The notes under the pieces are model-generated. The model had not been told where the DNA came from. It searched no databases and saw only the letters and a list, made by a program, of their open reading frames with translations. Both the position numbers and the translations under genes were made by a program. 64,000 nucleotides of DNA from JACKDX01 sp964640175 (lineage in GTDB: Bacteria > Myxococcota_A > Polyangia > Polyangiales > GCA-016699535), in NCBI GenBank assembly GCA_964640175.1, contig CAZXFW010000002.1, forward strand, positions 62,001-126,000. The letters run 5' to 3'. Positions 17,055-25,379 of this stretch are shown here, piece by piece. Position 1 is the stretch's first letter, and every line of letters starts with the position of its first letter.

Positions 17055-18236
17055 CTAGCGGTCAAGGGCGTTACGCAGATCGCGGATTAAATCATCGGGA
17101 CTTTCAATTCCTACAGCGTAACGCACCAGATTATCAGGGATCCCTAACGCCTGCCGCTCCTCAGGACTTTGGTCAAAATAACTCATTAACGCTGGTTGCT
17201 CTACCAAAGACTCTACGCCACCCAAACTCGGCGCAATGCGTGGGATCTCAAGCGCATCGACAAACGCAGAAGTTTCCGCACCACCGGCCTTCAACGCAAA
17301 CGTTACCACTCCACCAAAGCCCTGCATCAAGCGCTTCGCCACAATGTGATTCGGATGCGAACTCAATCCTGGATACCAAACACGCTCAACACGCGGGTGA
17401 GACTCCAACATGGCTGCAACAGCCAACGCAGAACGATTTTGCTGGTTAACACGGACGCTTAACGTTTTTAGGCCACGGTGGACCAAAAATGCAGCATGCG
17501 GATCGCACACCGCCCCAATAATGTCCCTTACTTCCCGCGCAAGCGAGATTAAACCACTTTTCCCGGCAAGCACGCCAGCAAGCACATCGTTATGCCCACC
17601 AAAATATTTACTCGCGCTGTGCATCACCAGATCAATGCCATAACTCAAAGGCTGCAAATTGACCGGCGTTGCAAATGTGGCATCGATCAACGTTTTTACG
17701 CGTTTAGCACGACACACCTGAACAAGACGTTCCAAGTCCACCACTGCCAGGTAAGGATTGGTGGGGACCTCACTTATCACCAATACGGTTTCTGGACGAA
17801 TTGCGTGTTCCAAAGCAGAAACATCTGCTGCAGGAACCAAGGTATGGCTCACCCCAAAGCGCGCCAAAAAATGACTCACAAACTGCCTGCTCCGTCGATA
17901 ACAATCTGCAAAGAGCACCACATGAGAGCCTTGCTTACATAGAGCAAACAATATGGCAGTCACGGCCGCCATGCCGCTGGAAAACGCCAGCGCAGCTTCC
18001 GCTCCTTCGAGTGCCGCCACTTTGTCCTCCACCAAACGAACCGTTGGATTGCCATAACGGCCATACTCTTCCCGTTCGCGTCGGCCTTCCATGTAAGCGA
18101 TAAGCTCCGCAGTGTTGGCAAACGTATACGTCGCAGTTTGCACAACGGGAGCCGTAACAGCATCATACGGATAGCTACGAGGTTCACCCGCATGCACCAC
18201 GGCCGTAGGTAAAGTGATAGGTGTTTTGGCATCCAT
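17055..18236 (-). CDS. PLP-dependent trans-sulfuration enzyme (cystathionine gamma-synthase family)
   Basis: The 393-residue enzyme belongs to the Cys/Met metabolism PLP family. Motifs are the N-terminal AVVHAGEPR, the tetramer/PLP signature YGRYGNPTVRLVEDKVAALEGAE, SSGMAAVTA for the phosphate, and the PLP lysine in MHSASKYFGGHND. Members make or break cystathionine or sulfhydrylate homoserine esters; sequence alone does not separate MetB, MetC-like and MetY-like activities. The ATG at 18236 matches the family N-terminus, whereas a GTG at 18290 would overlap the upstream gene. It is transcribed behind the nuo genes and the PIG-L gene. Confidence 0.82.
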   Translation of the reverse strand: MDAKTPITLPTAVVHAGEPRSYPYDAVTAPVVQTATYTFANTAELIAYMEGRREREEYGRYGNPTVRLVEDKVAALEGAEAALAFSSGMAAVTAILFALCKQGSHVVLFADCYRRSRQFVSHFLARFGVSHTLVPAADVSALEHAIRPETVLVISEVPTNPYLAVVDLERLVQVCRAKRVKTLIDATFATPVNLQPLSYGIDLVMHSASKYFGGHNDVLAGVLAGKSGLISLAREVRDIIGAVCDPHAAFLVHRGLKTLSVRVNQQNRSALAVAAMLESHPRVERVWYPGLSSHPNHIVAKRLMQGFGGVVTFALKAGGAETSAFVDALEIPRIAPSLGGVESLVEQPALMSYFDQSPEERQALGIPDNLVRYAVGIESPDDLIRDLRNALDR

Positions 18237-18262
18237 GGACGCGGAGCTTACACTACAACGTG

Positions 18263-19099
18263 TTAGCGTCCAGTCGCCAAGCGGAGCCACGAGACAAGTA
18301 GCGTTTTGTCAGGCTCTCGACGCGCATCACAGGAATGAACCAACATAAACCCTTCGTCGGGACGCGAACCTGGCCCTTGAAGCGCTTCGACATCAAATTG
18401 CGATGCGTGCGCATGCAACAATGTCAAGCGCTCAGAGACCTCGACCCGCACGCTCATGTCTGGCTTCATGTCTTTGGGAGCAAAAGACCACCGTTCATGA
18501 GGAGTGCACTGTGGTAACTTCGAAAGGGCTCGCTCAACAAGCATACCTATCGCCCGATGATGTCCATGTTTCGTCCCGGAAGGATCATCGCGTACGTCCA
18601 TGCTGAGCACCACACGGGGTCGATAGGCTAAGACTGTATCTCGAATCCTGTGCTCAATGGTCCTGAGCCCACCAGGCACGTGTGCCTGCCAATACGCCAA
18701 CGTGTGTTCAGGCGATGTGGTGAACTCAAAATCCAAGCCGTCATCCGCCTTAAATAAATAAAGCAGATCTGCATGAAGCTGACGCGCCACATGGTGCAAT
18801 TCCCGATCTCGGATGCGAGCCACTTTCCATCTAGGTTGATCTCGCACTTCGACCATTTCTCCTTCGTTTCCACGAAGCAAGAGCATTCCCCCTTCCCCAT
18901 GCGTCAAAACGGCAAGCACGATCTTGCGTTGTTGGTCGCGCAAGTAGGACAGGATCCCTCCCGCATACATCGATTCATCGTCTGGATGGGCCGTGAAGAC
19001 AAGGACGTCCGCACGCCTACTTGATGAACGGACAGACGAAGCACTACTGCTACACGCTGTAAGCAATGCAAGCACTGCCCACAACGGCCTGTGAATCAA
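18263..19099 (-). CDS. PIG-L/LmbE-type deacetylase, lipoprotein
   Basis: The 278-residue precursor has a lipoprotein signal (LLTACSSS) followed by a PIG-L domain with the zinc-binding AHPDDE motif near residue 38 and the second metal motif KHGHHRAIG. PIG-L enzymes remove N-acetyl groups from GlcNAc-containing substrates; being exported is unusual, as many members are cytoplasmic. Start is a TTG overlapping the nuoI stop (TTGA), with AGAGG about ten bases upstream, so it is probably coupled to nuoI. Its place inside a complex I transcript is odd and the substrate is unknown. Confidence 0.78.
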   Translation of the reverse strand: MIHRPLWAVLALLTACSSSASSVRSSSRRADVLVFTAHPDDESMYAGGILSYLRDQQRKIVLAVLTHGEGGMLLLRGNEGEMVEVRDQPRWKVARIRDRELHHVARQLHADLLYLFKADDGLDFEFTTSPEHTLAYWQAHVPGGLRTIEHRIRDTVLAYRPRVVLSMDVRDDPSGTKHGHHRAIGMLVERALSKLPQCTPHERWSFAPKDMKPDMSVRVEVSERLTLLHAHASQFDVEALQGPGSRPDEGFMLVHSCDARREPDKTLLVSWLRLATGR

Positions 19100-19683
19100 T
19101 GCCCGCCAGCCTCTCGATCGATGCCCGGATGAGTCGGATCGCCTGGTTCATGCCTGGGGTTGGCACTTTGGAAGGAACCGTCTTGACCGGGGATTGCCAT
19201 CAGCATGGCCTTATCAAAAATAAAATGCGCGCGCTCGGTGGAGGCTGGCACATGCATTCCTGTATCCATTCGAATGGCATCGCACGGACAGGCTTCCACA
19301 CAGTAACCACAAAAGATGCATCGCAGCTCGTCAATCACAAACACCCTTGGGTAGCGCTCATACCCATGTCGAGGGTCTTCTGGCGGATATTCCGAAGCTT
19401 CGATGTGAATACACTGCGCTGGACACGCCGTACTACAACACAAACATGCGACACAACGTGGAGAACCGTCAGCACGATGAGTGAGCCGATGAACGCCGCG
19501 GAAACGCTCGGGATACACCCGCGTTTCTTCGGGATAGTGAACCGTATCGATGTCACCACTTTCTCGACTCAAGAGCGTGTTTTTAAAAAATCGCTGCATG
19601 GTCAACAACAAACCCTTCGCGATTTCAGGCACATAGGCTTGATCAGCCAGCGATGGAGCAGGTTTATTAATCAATTTTGCCAT
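19096..19683 (-). CDS. nuoI: NADH-quinone oxidoreductase subunit I
   Basis: NuoI carries two [4Fe-4S] clusters (N6a/N6b) that hand electrons to NuoB. Both ferredoxin motifs are present: CVACLCCSTACPAQCIHIE and CIFCGYCVEACPCDAIRMD. The protein has 195 residues, slightly longer than E. coli NuoI, with a short tail rich in histidine and proline. The ATG lies three bases after the nuoH stop. It is the last complex I gene here; nuoJ does not follow. Confidence 0.93.
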   Translation of the reverse strand: MAKLINKPAPSLADQAYVPEIAKGLLLTMQRFFKNTLLSRESGDIDTVHYPEETRVYPERFRGVHRLTHRADGSPRCVACLCCSTACPAQCIHIEASEYPPEDPRHGYERYPRVFVIDELRCIFCGYCVEACPCDAIRMDTGMHVPASTERAHFIFDKAMLMAIPGQDGSFQSANPRHEPGDPTHPGIDREAGGH

Positions 19684-19686
19684 GCA

Positions 19687-20868
19687 CTAACTTCCCTTTA
19701 TGGCCAATATCACCAAACCAGTGATGAAAATGTTCATCAATGCCAAAGGCAAAAGGCCCTTCCAACAGAGTTCCATGATTTGATCGTAACGAAACCGAGG
19801 CAGCGTCCAGCGAATCATAAGTTGAAACCATATGAGCGTGGTAACTTTGAAGAGAAAGACACCCACACTTAAGGCTGTCACCACCAGATGCGGCATTGCT
19901 AAACGCCATCCCCAGATATCCAGCCCTGCAGGCGTCAGCCCAGGCAAATGGTAGCCACCAAAGAAAATCGTGACGAGCAATGCAGCGGTTAACACCACTT
20001 CAATAAACTCACCCGTAAAAAACATACCAAATTTCATGCCAGAATATTCGGTATGGTACCCGCCAACGATTTCACTTTCTCCTTCAGGCACATCAAAGGG
20101 AATACGTTTCGATTCTGCAATGGCGGCGGTAAAAAACAGAACAAACCCTAAGGGCTGCACAAAAATGCCCCAAAGAGGCAGCGCTCCCCACCGATGGCTC
20201 ACTTGCCACGCCACCATGTCCTCAAGCCGTAAAGACCCGTAGATCATGAAGCAGCCGACTAACGTCAAACCCAGCGCAACTTCATAGCTCACAAGTTGCC
20301 CTGCCGCCCGCAATCCACCGAGCAGCGAAAACTTGTTGTCACTGGCATAGCCTCCCACGGCTGCTCCGACAACACCCGTTCCTGCAACGGCAAAGACAAA
20401 CAGAATGCCCACATTGAGTGACGCCACTTGCAGCGGAACCATGGGGCCAGACAATCCTTGAAAAGGATGCTCGAAGCTTAGCATATCCCACCAGTGCCCT
20501 GGGTAAAATGCACCGCCAAAAGGAATCACTGCAAACGCCAAGATGGCAGGCACGACGGTAATAATGGGCGCAAATGCATGTAGGAATCGATCCGCACGGG
20601 GCGGAACGAAGTCTTCTTTCCAGATCATTTTGATGGCATCAGCGGCAGGATGCAGCAATCCTGCCAACCGAATGTTCCAACGGATGCGTTTACCAAACCA
20701 GCTGAACTCCAAAGGAATTCCTGCCCGAACGGGTCCGATGCGGTCTTGAATCATCGCGCTTTGACGACGCTCTGCCCACACCAATATGGGTGCAAACGCA
20801 CCCACAACGACAATTAACACAAACAACATCTTGCCGGTGGTCCATATCGCCAGTTCAGCCAGACTCAT
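19687..20868 (-). CDS. nuoH: NADH-quinone oxidoreductase subunit H
   Basis: NuoH is the membrane subunit at the quinone site, linking the peripheral arm to the proton pumps. The 393-residue protein has about eight hydrophobic helices and the conserved ERRQSAMIQDRIGP loop near the first helix, GGYASDNKFSLLGGLRAAGQLVSYE, and IPFDVPEGESEIVGGYHTEYSG. Its start overlaps the nuoG stop (ATGA). Confidence 0.94.
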   Translation of the reverse strand: MSLAELAIWTTGKMLFVLIVVVGAFAPILVWAERRQSAMIQDRIGPVRAGIPLEFSWFGKRIRWNIRLAGLLHPAADAIKMIWKEDFVPPRADRFLHAFAPIITVVPAILAFAVIPFGGAFYPGHWWDMLSFEHPFQGLSGPMVPLQVASLNVGILFVFAVAGTGVVGAAVGGYASDNKFSLLGGLRAAGQLVSYEVALGLTLVGCFMIYGSLRLEDMVAWQVSHRWGALPLWGIFVQPLGFVLFFTAAIAESKRIPFDVPEGESEIVGGYHTEYSGMKFGMFFTGEFIEVVLTAALLVTIFFGGYHLPGLTPAGLDIWGWRLAMPHLVVTALSVGVFLFKVTTLIWFQLMIRWTLPRFRYDQIMELCWKGLLPLALMNIFITGLVILAIKGS

Positions 20869-22466
20869 GCAAACACCTGCGTATCTGCCGCAAGCGTATG
20901 CGTACGCGACTCAATAACCGCTTGGTTCAAATCCTGAAACCTCGTGTAGTTTAACTCAAATCCCATGCTGGCTGCTAAGTTAACTAATGTTAGCCATGCT
21001 GGTTCGATACCGATGGGTGGCGGCACAGCTCTTTTAAAATGCTGGGTCATTCCCTTGGCATTCACAAAACTTCCATACATTTCCGCATGAGTGGCAACAG
21101 GAATTTGCACTGTGGCAGACGACGCAAACGCTCCTGGATGAGTCGTGAGGTTAACGAGCGTGCGCAACGCACTCAACGCCTCAAGCACTTTTTCATTGGG
21201 CTCGGCAGCCCACCCTAGCACGATAGCGCCTTCTACCTTGCCGCTCTTAATATCCTCTGCAAGCTGTGCCAACGTTCCTGGCGGTTTTGACGCACATTGT
21301 TGTGCCCCTGCACGATTGGGATTGTTGTCACTGTCACGCAAAATGGCATCCCCACGCCAGCCGCCCAATGCGGCAAGATAAACTAACCCGTTTTTAAAGT
21401 GTTTTTCCGCCAACGCAGCCAACACAAAATTATCTTCCGTGGGGTGCTGCGCACTCAAAACCACAGCAATCTTGGAAAGATCCATTCCGCGCAGCTGCTC
21501 CGAAGCCGTGCTCAAAGCTTCTTGCATGGTCACGTTTGTTAATGCCTCTTCCTGACGGATCGTTGCATGAAGCAACCTGCCTTCATGAAAATGCTTGTAA
21601 GTCATCATGCCGTCGTCACACATCCAGAATCGATTAACCCGCTCGTTGTCACGAGGGCGCAATCGATAAATCCGTTGGTTACGCGGATCAAAATCAATAT
21701 GCATGTTACAGCCTGTTGCGCATCCATGACAGACGCTCGGCGCGCTGCGTAGAAACCACACCCTCGCCTTGAAACGAAAATCACGACTCGTGAGCGAGCC
21801 TACCGGACACACATGCTCTGTCATCAAGGTGTAATCATGATCGAGTTCTCGCCCAGGACTCAGCACAATTTCATTCTTGTTGCCACGCTCACGCATATCC
21901 AACACATGGTCCCCCACCACTTCTTCGCAAAAGCGGACACAACGCGTGCACATCACGCAACGCTCGGCATCGTATACAATGGTCGGACCAAATCGAACCG
22001 CTTTAGGCTTATGCACCGGTTCCGTGCGCTTTCGCTTTAACGTGCCCTGGTGCTCGTACCAATAGTCTTGCAGTTTACATTCACCTGACTGGTCACAAAT
22101 GGGACAGTCAACCGGATGATTGAGCAACAAAAGCTCGTGAGTTGAATGCTGCGCCTGTTGCGCGTACTGGCTTGTGGAGTTGCATACCTCCATGCCTTCC
22201 GCAGCCGCCTGTTGACACGCTGGCACAAGCTTAGGCTTGGTATCAGGAACATAGGCCTGCTTTGCATCGTCCCACTTCAAAATCGGCATAGCGATAGGAC
22301 GCTCTGCTTTAACCTCCACAAGGCACATCCGACAGTTGGCAGCCACCGAAAGCCCTGGATGCCAACAGTAGTGAGGAATATCAATGCCTTGACGCCACGC
22401 AGCTCGAATGATCGTATCGCCTGGCTCAAAAGAAATGTCTCTACCGTCTAGTTTGAAAGTGGGCAT
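20865..22466 (-). CDS. nuoG: NADH-quinone oxidoreductase subunit G (short form)
   Basis: NuoG holds several iron-sulfur clusters of the peripheral arm. Visible ligands are the [2Fe-2S] set HYCW, NCRMC and PAC; the H-x3-C type motif HPVDCPICDQSGEC; the [4Fe-4S] pair CVMCTRCVRFC and CPVG; and a further CHGCATGC. At 533 residues it is much shorter than the roughly 700-900 residues of many NuoG proteins; the molybdopterin-oxidoreductase-like C-terminal domain is reduced. It follows nuoD directly (22-base gap) where nuoE and nuoF would normally come first. Its stop overlaps the nuoH start. Confidence 0.9.
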   Translation of the reverse strand: MPTFKLDGRDISFEPGDTIIRAAWRQGIDIPHYCWHPGLSVAANCRMCLVEVKAERPIAMPILKWDDAKQAYVPDTKPKLVPACQQAAAEGMEVCNSTSQYAQQAQHSTHELLLLNHPVDCPICDQSGECKLQDYWYEHQGTLKRKRTEPVHKPKAVRFGPTIVYDAERCVMCTRCVRFCEEVVGDHVLDMRERGNKNEIVLSPGRELDHDYTLMTEHVCPVGSLTSRDFRFKARVWFLRSAPSVCHGCATGCNMHIDFDPRNQRIYRLRPRDNERVNRFWMCDDGMMTYKHFHEGRLLHATIRQEEALTNVTMQEALSTASEQLRGMDLSKIAVVLSAQHPTEDNFVLAALAEKHFKNGLVYLAALGGWRGDAILRDSDNNPNRAGAQQCASKPPGTLAQLAEDIKSGKVEGAIVLGWAAEPNEKVLEALSALRTLVNLTTHPGAFASSATVQIPVATHAEMYGSFVNAKGMTQHFKRAVPPPIGIEPAWLTLVNLAASMGFELNYTRFQDLNQAVIESRTHTLAADTQVFA

Positions 22467-22488
22467 GAATGTTCTCTGTCAATAAGGA

Positions 22489-23697
22489 TCAGCGATCACA
22501 CTCTCCACCGATCATGTTGATGGAGCCGAACGTTGGAACGATGTCTGCCAACATATCGCCTTTGATCATGTCAGCACATGCAGTGAGATTGTAAAAACAG
22601 GGTGGCCGACACCGTACGCGGTACGGCGTGCCGCTTCCGTCAGAAACAATATAAAAGCCTAGCTCGCCATTGCCTCCTTCGGTGTAACCATACACCGCTC
22701 CTTTGGGCAGTTTCTGACCTTCCATAACCAACTTAAAGTGGGCAATGGTTGCCTCAATCGTCGTGTAAACCTCGCGCTTAGGAGGATAGACAAGCCGTGG
22801 GTCGTCGACACTGACAGGCCCATCGTCGGGCATTTGGGTCATGGCTTGTTGGATGATGCGAATCGACTGACGAATTTCCTCAAAGCGCACCATAAAACGA
22901 TCGTAGTTGTCCCCGTCATGGCCAATGGGCACTTCAAAATCAAACCGATTGTAAAGCATGTAAGGATGCGCCTTACGGACGTCGTAATCCACGCCAGTTG
23001 ACCTTAAGACGGGACCCGTGACCCCAAATGAAAGTGCGTCTTTCTGACTCAGCACTCCAATGCCTTGGGTGCGATCCACAAAAATCCGATTATGCAGCAA
23101 CAGCGCTTCTGTTTCCTTTAACACACGCTCAATCTGTGGAATGATATCGCGCACATCTTGCTTAAATGTGGATGTCGGCGGCGCAGCCAGCCCCCCCACA
23201 CGACCAAAGCTGTGTGTCATGCGAGCGCCAGTTTCCCGCTCTAAAATATCCCACACCCACTCGCGCACTTTAAGTAGCCACAAGAACGGAGTAAACGCAC
23301 CAAGCTCCATGGCTGAAGCACCGTTGCATGTGATGTGATCGGTAATGCGCGCAAGCTCTCCCAGCAACACGCGATAATATTGTCCTCGTTCGGGGACTTC
23401 AATGCCTGCAAGCTTTTCTGCTGCCAATGCAAATCCGACATTGTTCAACATGGGCGAGACATAGTTAAGCCGATCGGTATAAGGAAACACCTGATTCCAC
23501 GTGCCTCGCTCGCAGGACTTTTCAAACCCGCGGTGCAAGTAGCCCGGCTGAACATCAACCTCCATCACCGTTTCACCATCCAGGGTCAAATCCATACGAA
23601 TGGTGCCATGCATGGCGGGATGGGAAGGCCCCAAACTAAGCTGCATCGGTTCGCTGGGTAAGTCTAAACTTACATCGTTTAAATCTGCTGGCTCCAT
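22489..23697 (-). CDS. nuoD: NADH-quinone oxidoreductase subunit D
   Basis: This is the 49-kDa-type subunit lining the quinone-binding cavity with NuoB. Conserved stretches include SLGPSHPAMHGTIR, QPGYLHRGFEK and the C-terminal GEGGNGELGFYIVSDG-like segment TEGGNGELGFYIVSDGSG, ending DIVPTFGSINMIGGECDR. The protein has 402 residues, as usual. It starts three bases downstream of nuoC and is a separate gene, not a NuoCD fusion. Confidence 0.95.
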   Translation of the reverse strand: MEPADLNDVSLDLPSEPMQLSLGPSHPAMHGTIRMDLTLDGETVMEVDVQPGYLHRGFEKSCERGTWNQVFPYTDRLNYVSPMLNNVGFALAAEKLAGIEVPERGQYYRVLLGELARITDHITCNGASAMELGAFTPFLWLLKVREWVWDILERETGARMTHSFGRVGGLAAPPTSTFKQDVRDIIPQIERVLKETEALLLHNRIFVDRTQGIGVLSQKDALSFGVTGPVLRSTGVDYDVRKAHPYMLYNRFDFEVPIGHDGDNYDRFMVRFEEIRQSIRIIQQAMTQMPDDGPVSVDDPRLVYPPKREVYTTIEATIAHFKLVMEGQKLPKGAVYGYTEGGNGELGFYIVSDGSGTPYRVRCRPPCFYNLTACADMIKGDMLADIVPTFGSINMIGGECDR

Positions 23698-23700
23698 GCG

Positions 23701-24393
23701 CTATGACCCCTCGTGCTTCGTTGCACGCTGCACGCCTTCTTTAGATTCAGCTGTGCCGGGGTCGGTCAACGAGCGACGTTGCCCCTGAGCAAGTGCGATG
23801 GCAGGCGAAACCTGGCGATTTTCACCTTGCAGTCGTTTGATCCAATCGATGCGGTTCCAAGGTTGCCCCTCTTCAGGCCCAAACGGCGGAAGTTTGCTTG
23901 TGCCTTCCACTCGACGATAGGGCACCAAAGGTTGGGTGCGTTCGATGGGATAGTCTTTACGCAACGGATGTCCCACAAACTCTTCATACAAGAGAATACG
24001 GCGCAAATCGGGATGATCCTTAAAGCGAATGCCGAACATGTCGTATACTTCGCGCTCGCCCCAATCGGCGCCCCGCCATACACTGACCAGCGAATCAATC
24101 ACATCATCCTCGGCGCAACGAGTTTTGACGCGAATACGATGGCCGTGCTCGGTCGACCGCACCATGAGTAGCACATCAAAACGTGGCAACGTGGGAGTTC
24201 GCTCCAGATAATCGACCGCAGTAATATCTACAAACTGGTTCATCGCACACTCTGCGTCATCGCGTAAAAACATCGCGACAGCTCTCCAGTCTGACGAAGA
24301 CACTGTCACTTCGTCATCACCGCGAAATGCATCGGTTGCCAAAATTTTTTCAGCAAACTGTGTTTTAAGGCGCTGCACGATGCGTTCACTCAT
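23701..24393 (-). CDS. nuoC: NADH-quinone oxidoreductase subunit C
   Basis: NuoC is the 30-kDa peripheral-arm subunit. The family signature is present: GADWGEREVYDMFGIRFKDHPDLRRILLYEEFVGHPLRKDYP. The 230-residue protein has a tail of about 40 residues past the core, rich in glutamine and lysine, of no known role. Start and nuoB stop overlap by four bases (ATGA), indicating coupled translation. Confidence 0.93.
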   Translation of the reverse strand: MSERIVQRLKTQFAEKILATDAFRGDDEVTVSSSDWRAVAMFLRDDAECAMNQFVDITAVDYLERTPTLPRFDVLLMVRSTEHGHRIRVKTRCAEDDVIDSLVSVWRGADWGEREVYDMFGIRFKDHPDLRRILLYEEFVGHPLRKDYPIERTQPLVPYRRVEGTSKLPPFGPEEGQPWNRIDWIKRLQGENRQVSPAIALAQGQRRSLTDPGTAESKEGVQRATKHEGS

Positions 24394-24953
24394 GAATGTG
24401 GCTCCGTGGGTAACGAAGTCCCTTTTCGCAACTGCATCAACTGCTCAGGCAGCTCGCGTGGTGGAACGACCAACGCCTCCGTACGCCCTCCATGGGTGAT
24501 CTTCTCTTGAAGCAACATCAAGCCATCCAGCACAGCTTCCGGCCTTGGCGGACAGCCAGGAATCAAGACATCCACGGGAATGATTTTGTCGATGCCTGGC
24601 ACCGTGGTGTAGTTGTCATAAAAGCCACCACACGATGCGCATGTCCCAAACGCAATCACCCATTTTGGCTCTGCCATTTGATCGTAGATGCGCTTGAGCA
24701 CGGGGGCTTGTCGTTGGCTGATGGTGCCCACCACCCATAATAAATCAGCCTGCCTTGGGCTAAACCGAGGCGCTTCCGCGCCAAACCGCGCGATGTCGTA
24801 CCGTGGGGCGGCCGTGGCCATAAACTCCATACCGCAGCATGCCGTCGCAAAGGGATACTGAAAAAGCGAGTATTTGCGAGCCCACGCCAGCAACGCATCA
24901 AAACGTGTCAAGCCGTAGCCAAGCTCACCGGTCTTTACACTCAGCGCTCCCAT
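24390..24953 (-). CDS. nuoB: NADH-quinone oxidoreductase subunit B
   Basis: NuoB binds the terminal [4Fe-4S] cluster N2 that reduces quinone. Ligand motifs are the tandem cysteines in ATACCGMEFMATAA, GTCASCGG and IPGCPPRPE. I place the start at ATG 24953, which has AAAAGGGG about eight bases upstream, rather than ATG 24974 seven codons earlier; both overlap the nuoA end. This gives 187 residues. Confidence 0.94.
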   Translation of the reverse strand: MGALSVKTGELGYGLTRFDALLAWARKYSLFQYPFATACCGMEFMATAAPRYDIARFGAEAPRFSPRQADLLWVVGTISQRQAPVLKRIYDQMAEPKWVIAFGTCASCGGFYDNYTTVPGIDKIIPVDVLIPGCPPRPEAVLDGLMLLQEKITHGGRTEALVVPPRELPEQLMQLRKGTSLPTEPHS

Positions 24954-25300
24954 TCCAGAGCCCCTTTTCTCCATGCATATACGAGCGCTAAGCCCAGAAT
25001 CACTAAAAACGTCACCATTTCAACAAATCCAAACCATCCAAGCGTCTGAAACGCTGCTGCCCACGGATACAAAAACACGGCCTCTACGTCGAATACAACA
25101 AATAAAATGGCGGTCAAAAAGAACTTAACCGAAAGCCGCACATCCTTGGCCCCGGACGAAACCCACCCACTTTCGTAAGGCATGGCCTTTTGAGGGGTCA
25201 TATTCTTTGGACCAAGCAGCGACGTCGCCAAAAACATGCCCACAGCGACCAGCATCGCCAATGCTAGCATCATGATAACAGGCAAATACGTGGCAAGCAT
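24941..25300 (-). CDS. nuoA: NADH-quinone oxidoreductase subunit A
   Basis: NuoA is a small membrane subunit with three helices; the 119-residue product shows all three and the conserved loop MPYESGWVSSGAKDVRLSVKFFLTAILFVVFDVEAVFLYPW. It is the first gene of the operon. No Shine-Dalgarno precedes the ATG, and the promoter at 25309-25337 would begin transcription only a base or two before it, so the mRNA may be leaderless. Confidence 0.93.
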   Translation of the reverse strand: MLATYLPVIMMLALAMLVAVGMFLATSLLGPKNMTPQKAMPYESGWVSSGAKDVRLSVKFFLTAILFVVFDVEAVFLYPWAAAFQTLGWFGFVEMVTFLVILGLALVYAWRKGALEWER

Positions 25301-25308
25301 TGCTGGGG

Positions 25309-25337
25309 GTTTTAGTGCCCACCTTCCGCCCTGTCAA
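25309..25337 (-). promoter_or_regulatory. Sigma-70 promoter of the nuo operon
   Basis: Minus-strand TTGACA (perfect -35, 25332-25337), a 17-base spacer and TAAAAC (four of six -10 matches, 25309-25314). Only eight bases separate the -10 from the nuoA ATG at 25300. A tandem 8-base repeat (AACGAAGG twice on the plus strand, 25336-25351) abuts the -35 and could bind a regulator. Confidence 0.6.
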
Positions 25338-25379
25338 CGAAGGAACGAAGGAAGAGCTACCTTTGGAGCGCCCTGGGCT

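Noticed and set aside
25336..25351. Start of a CRISPR or longer tandem array
   Set aside because: Only two 8-base units with no spacers; no cas genes in the window.
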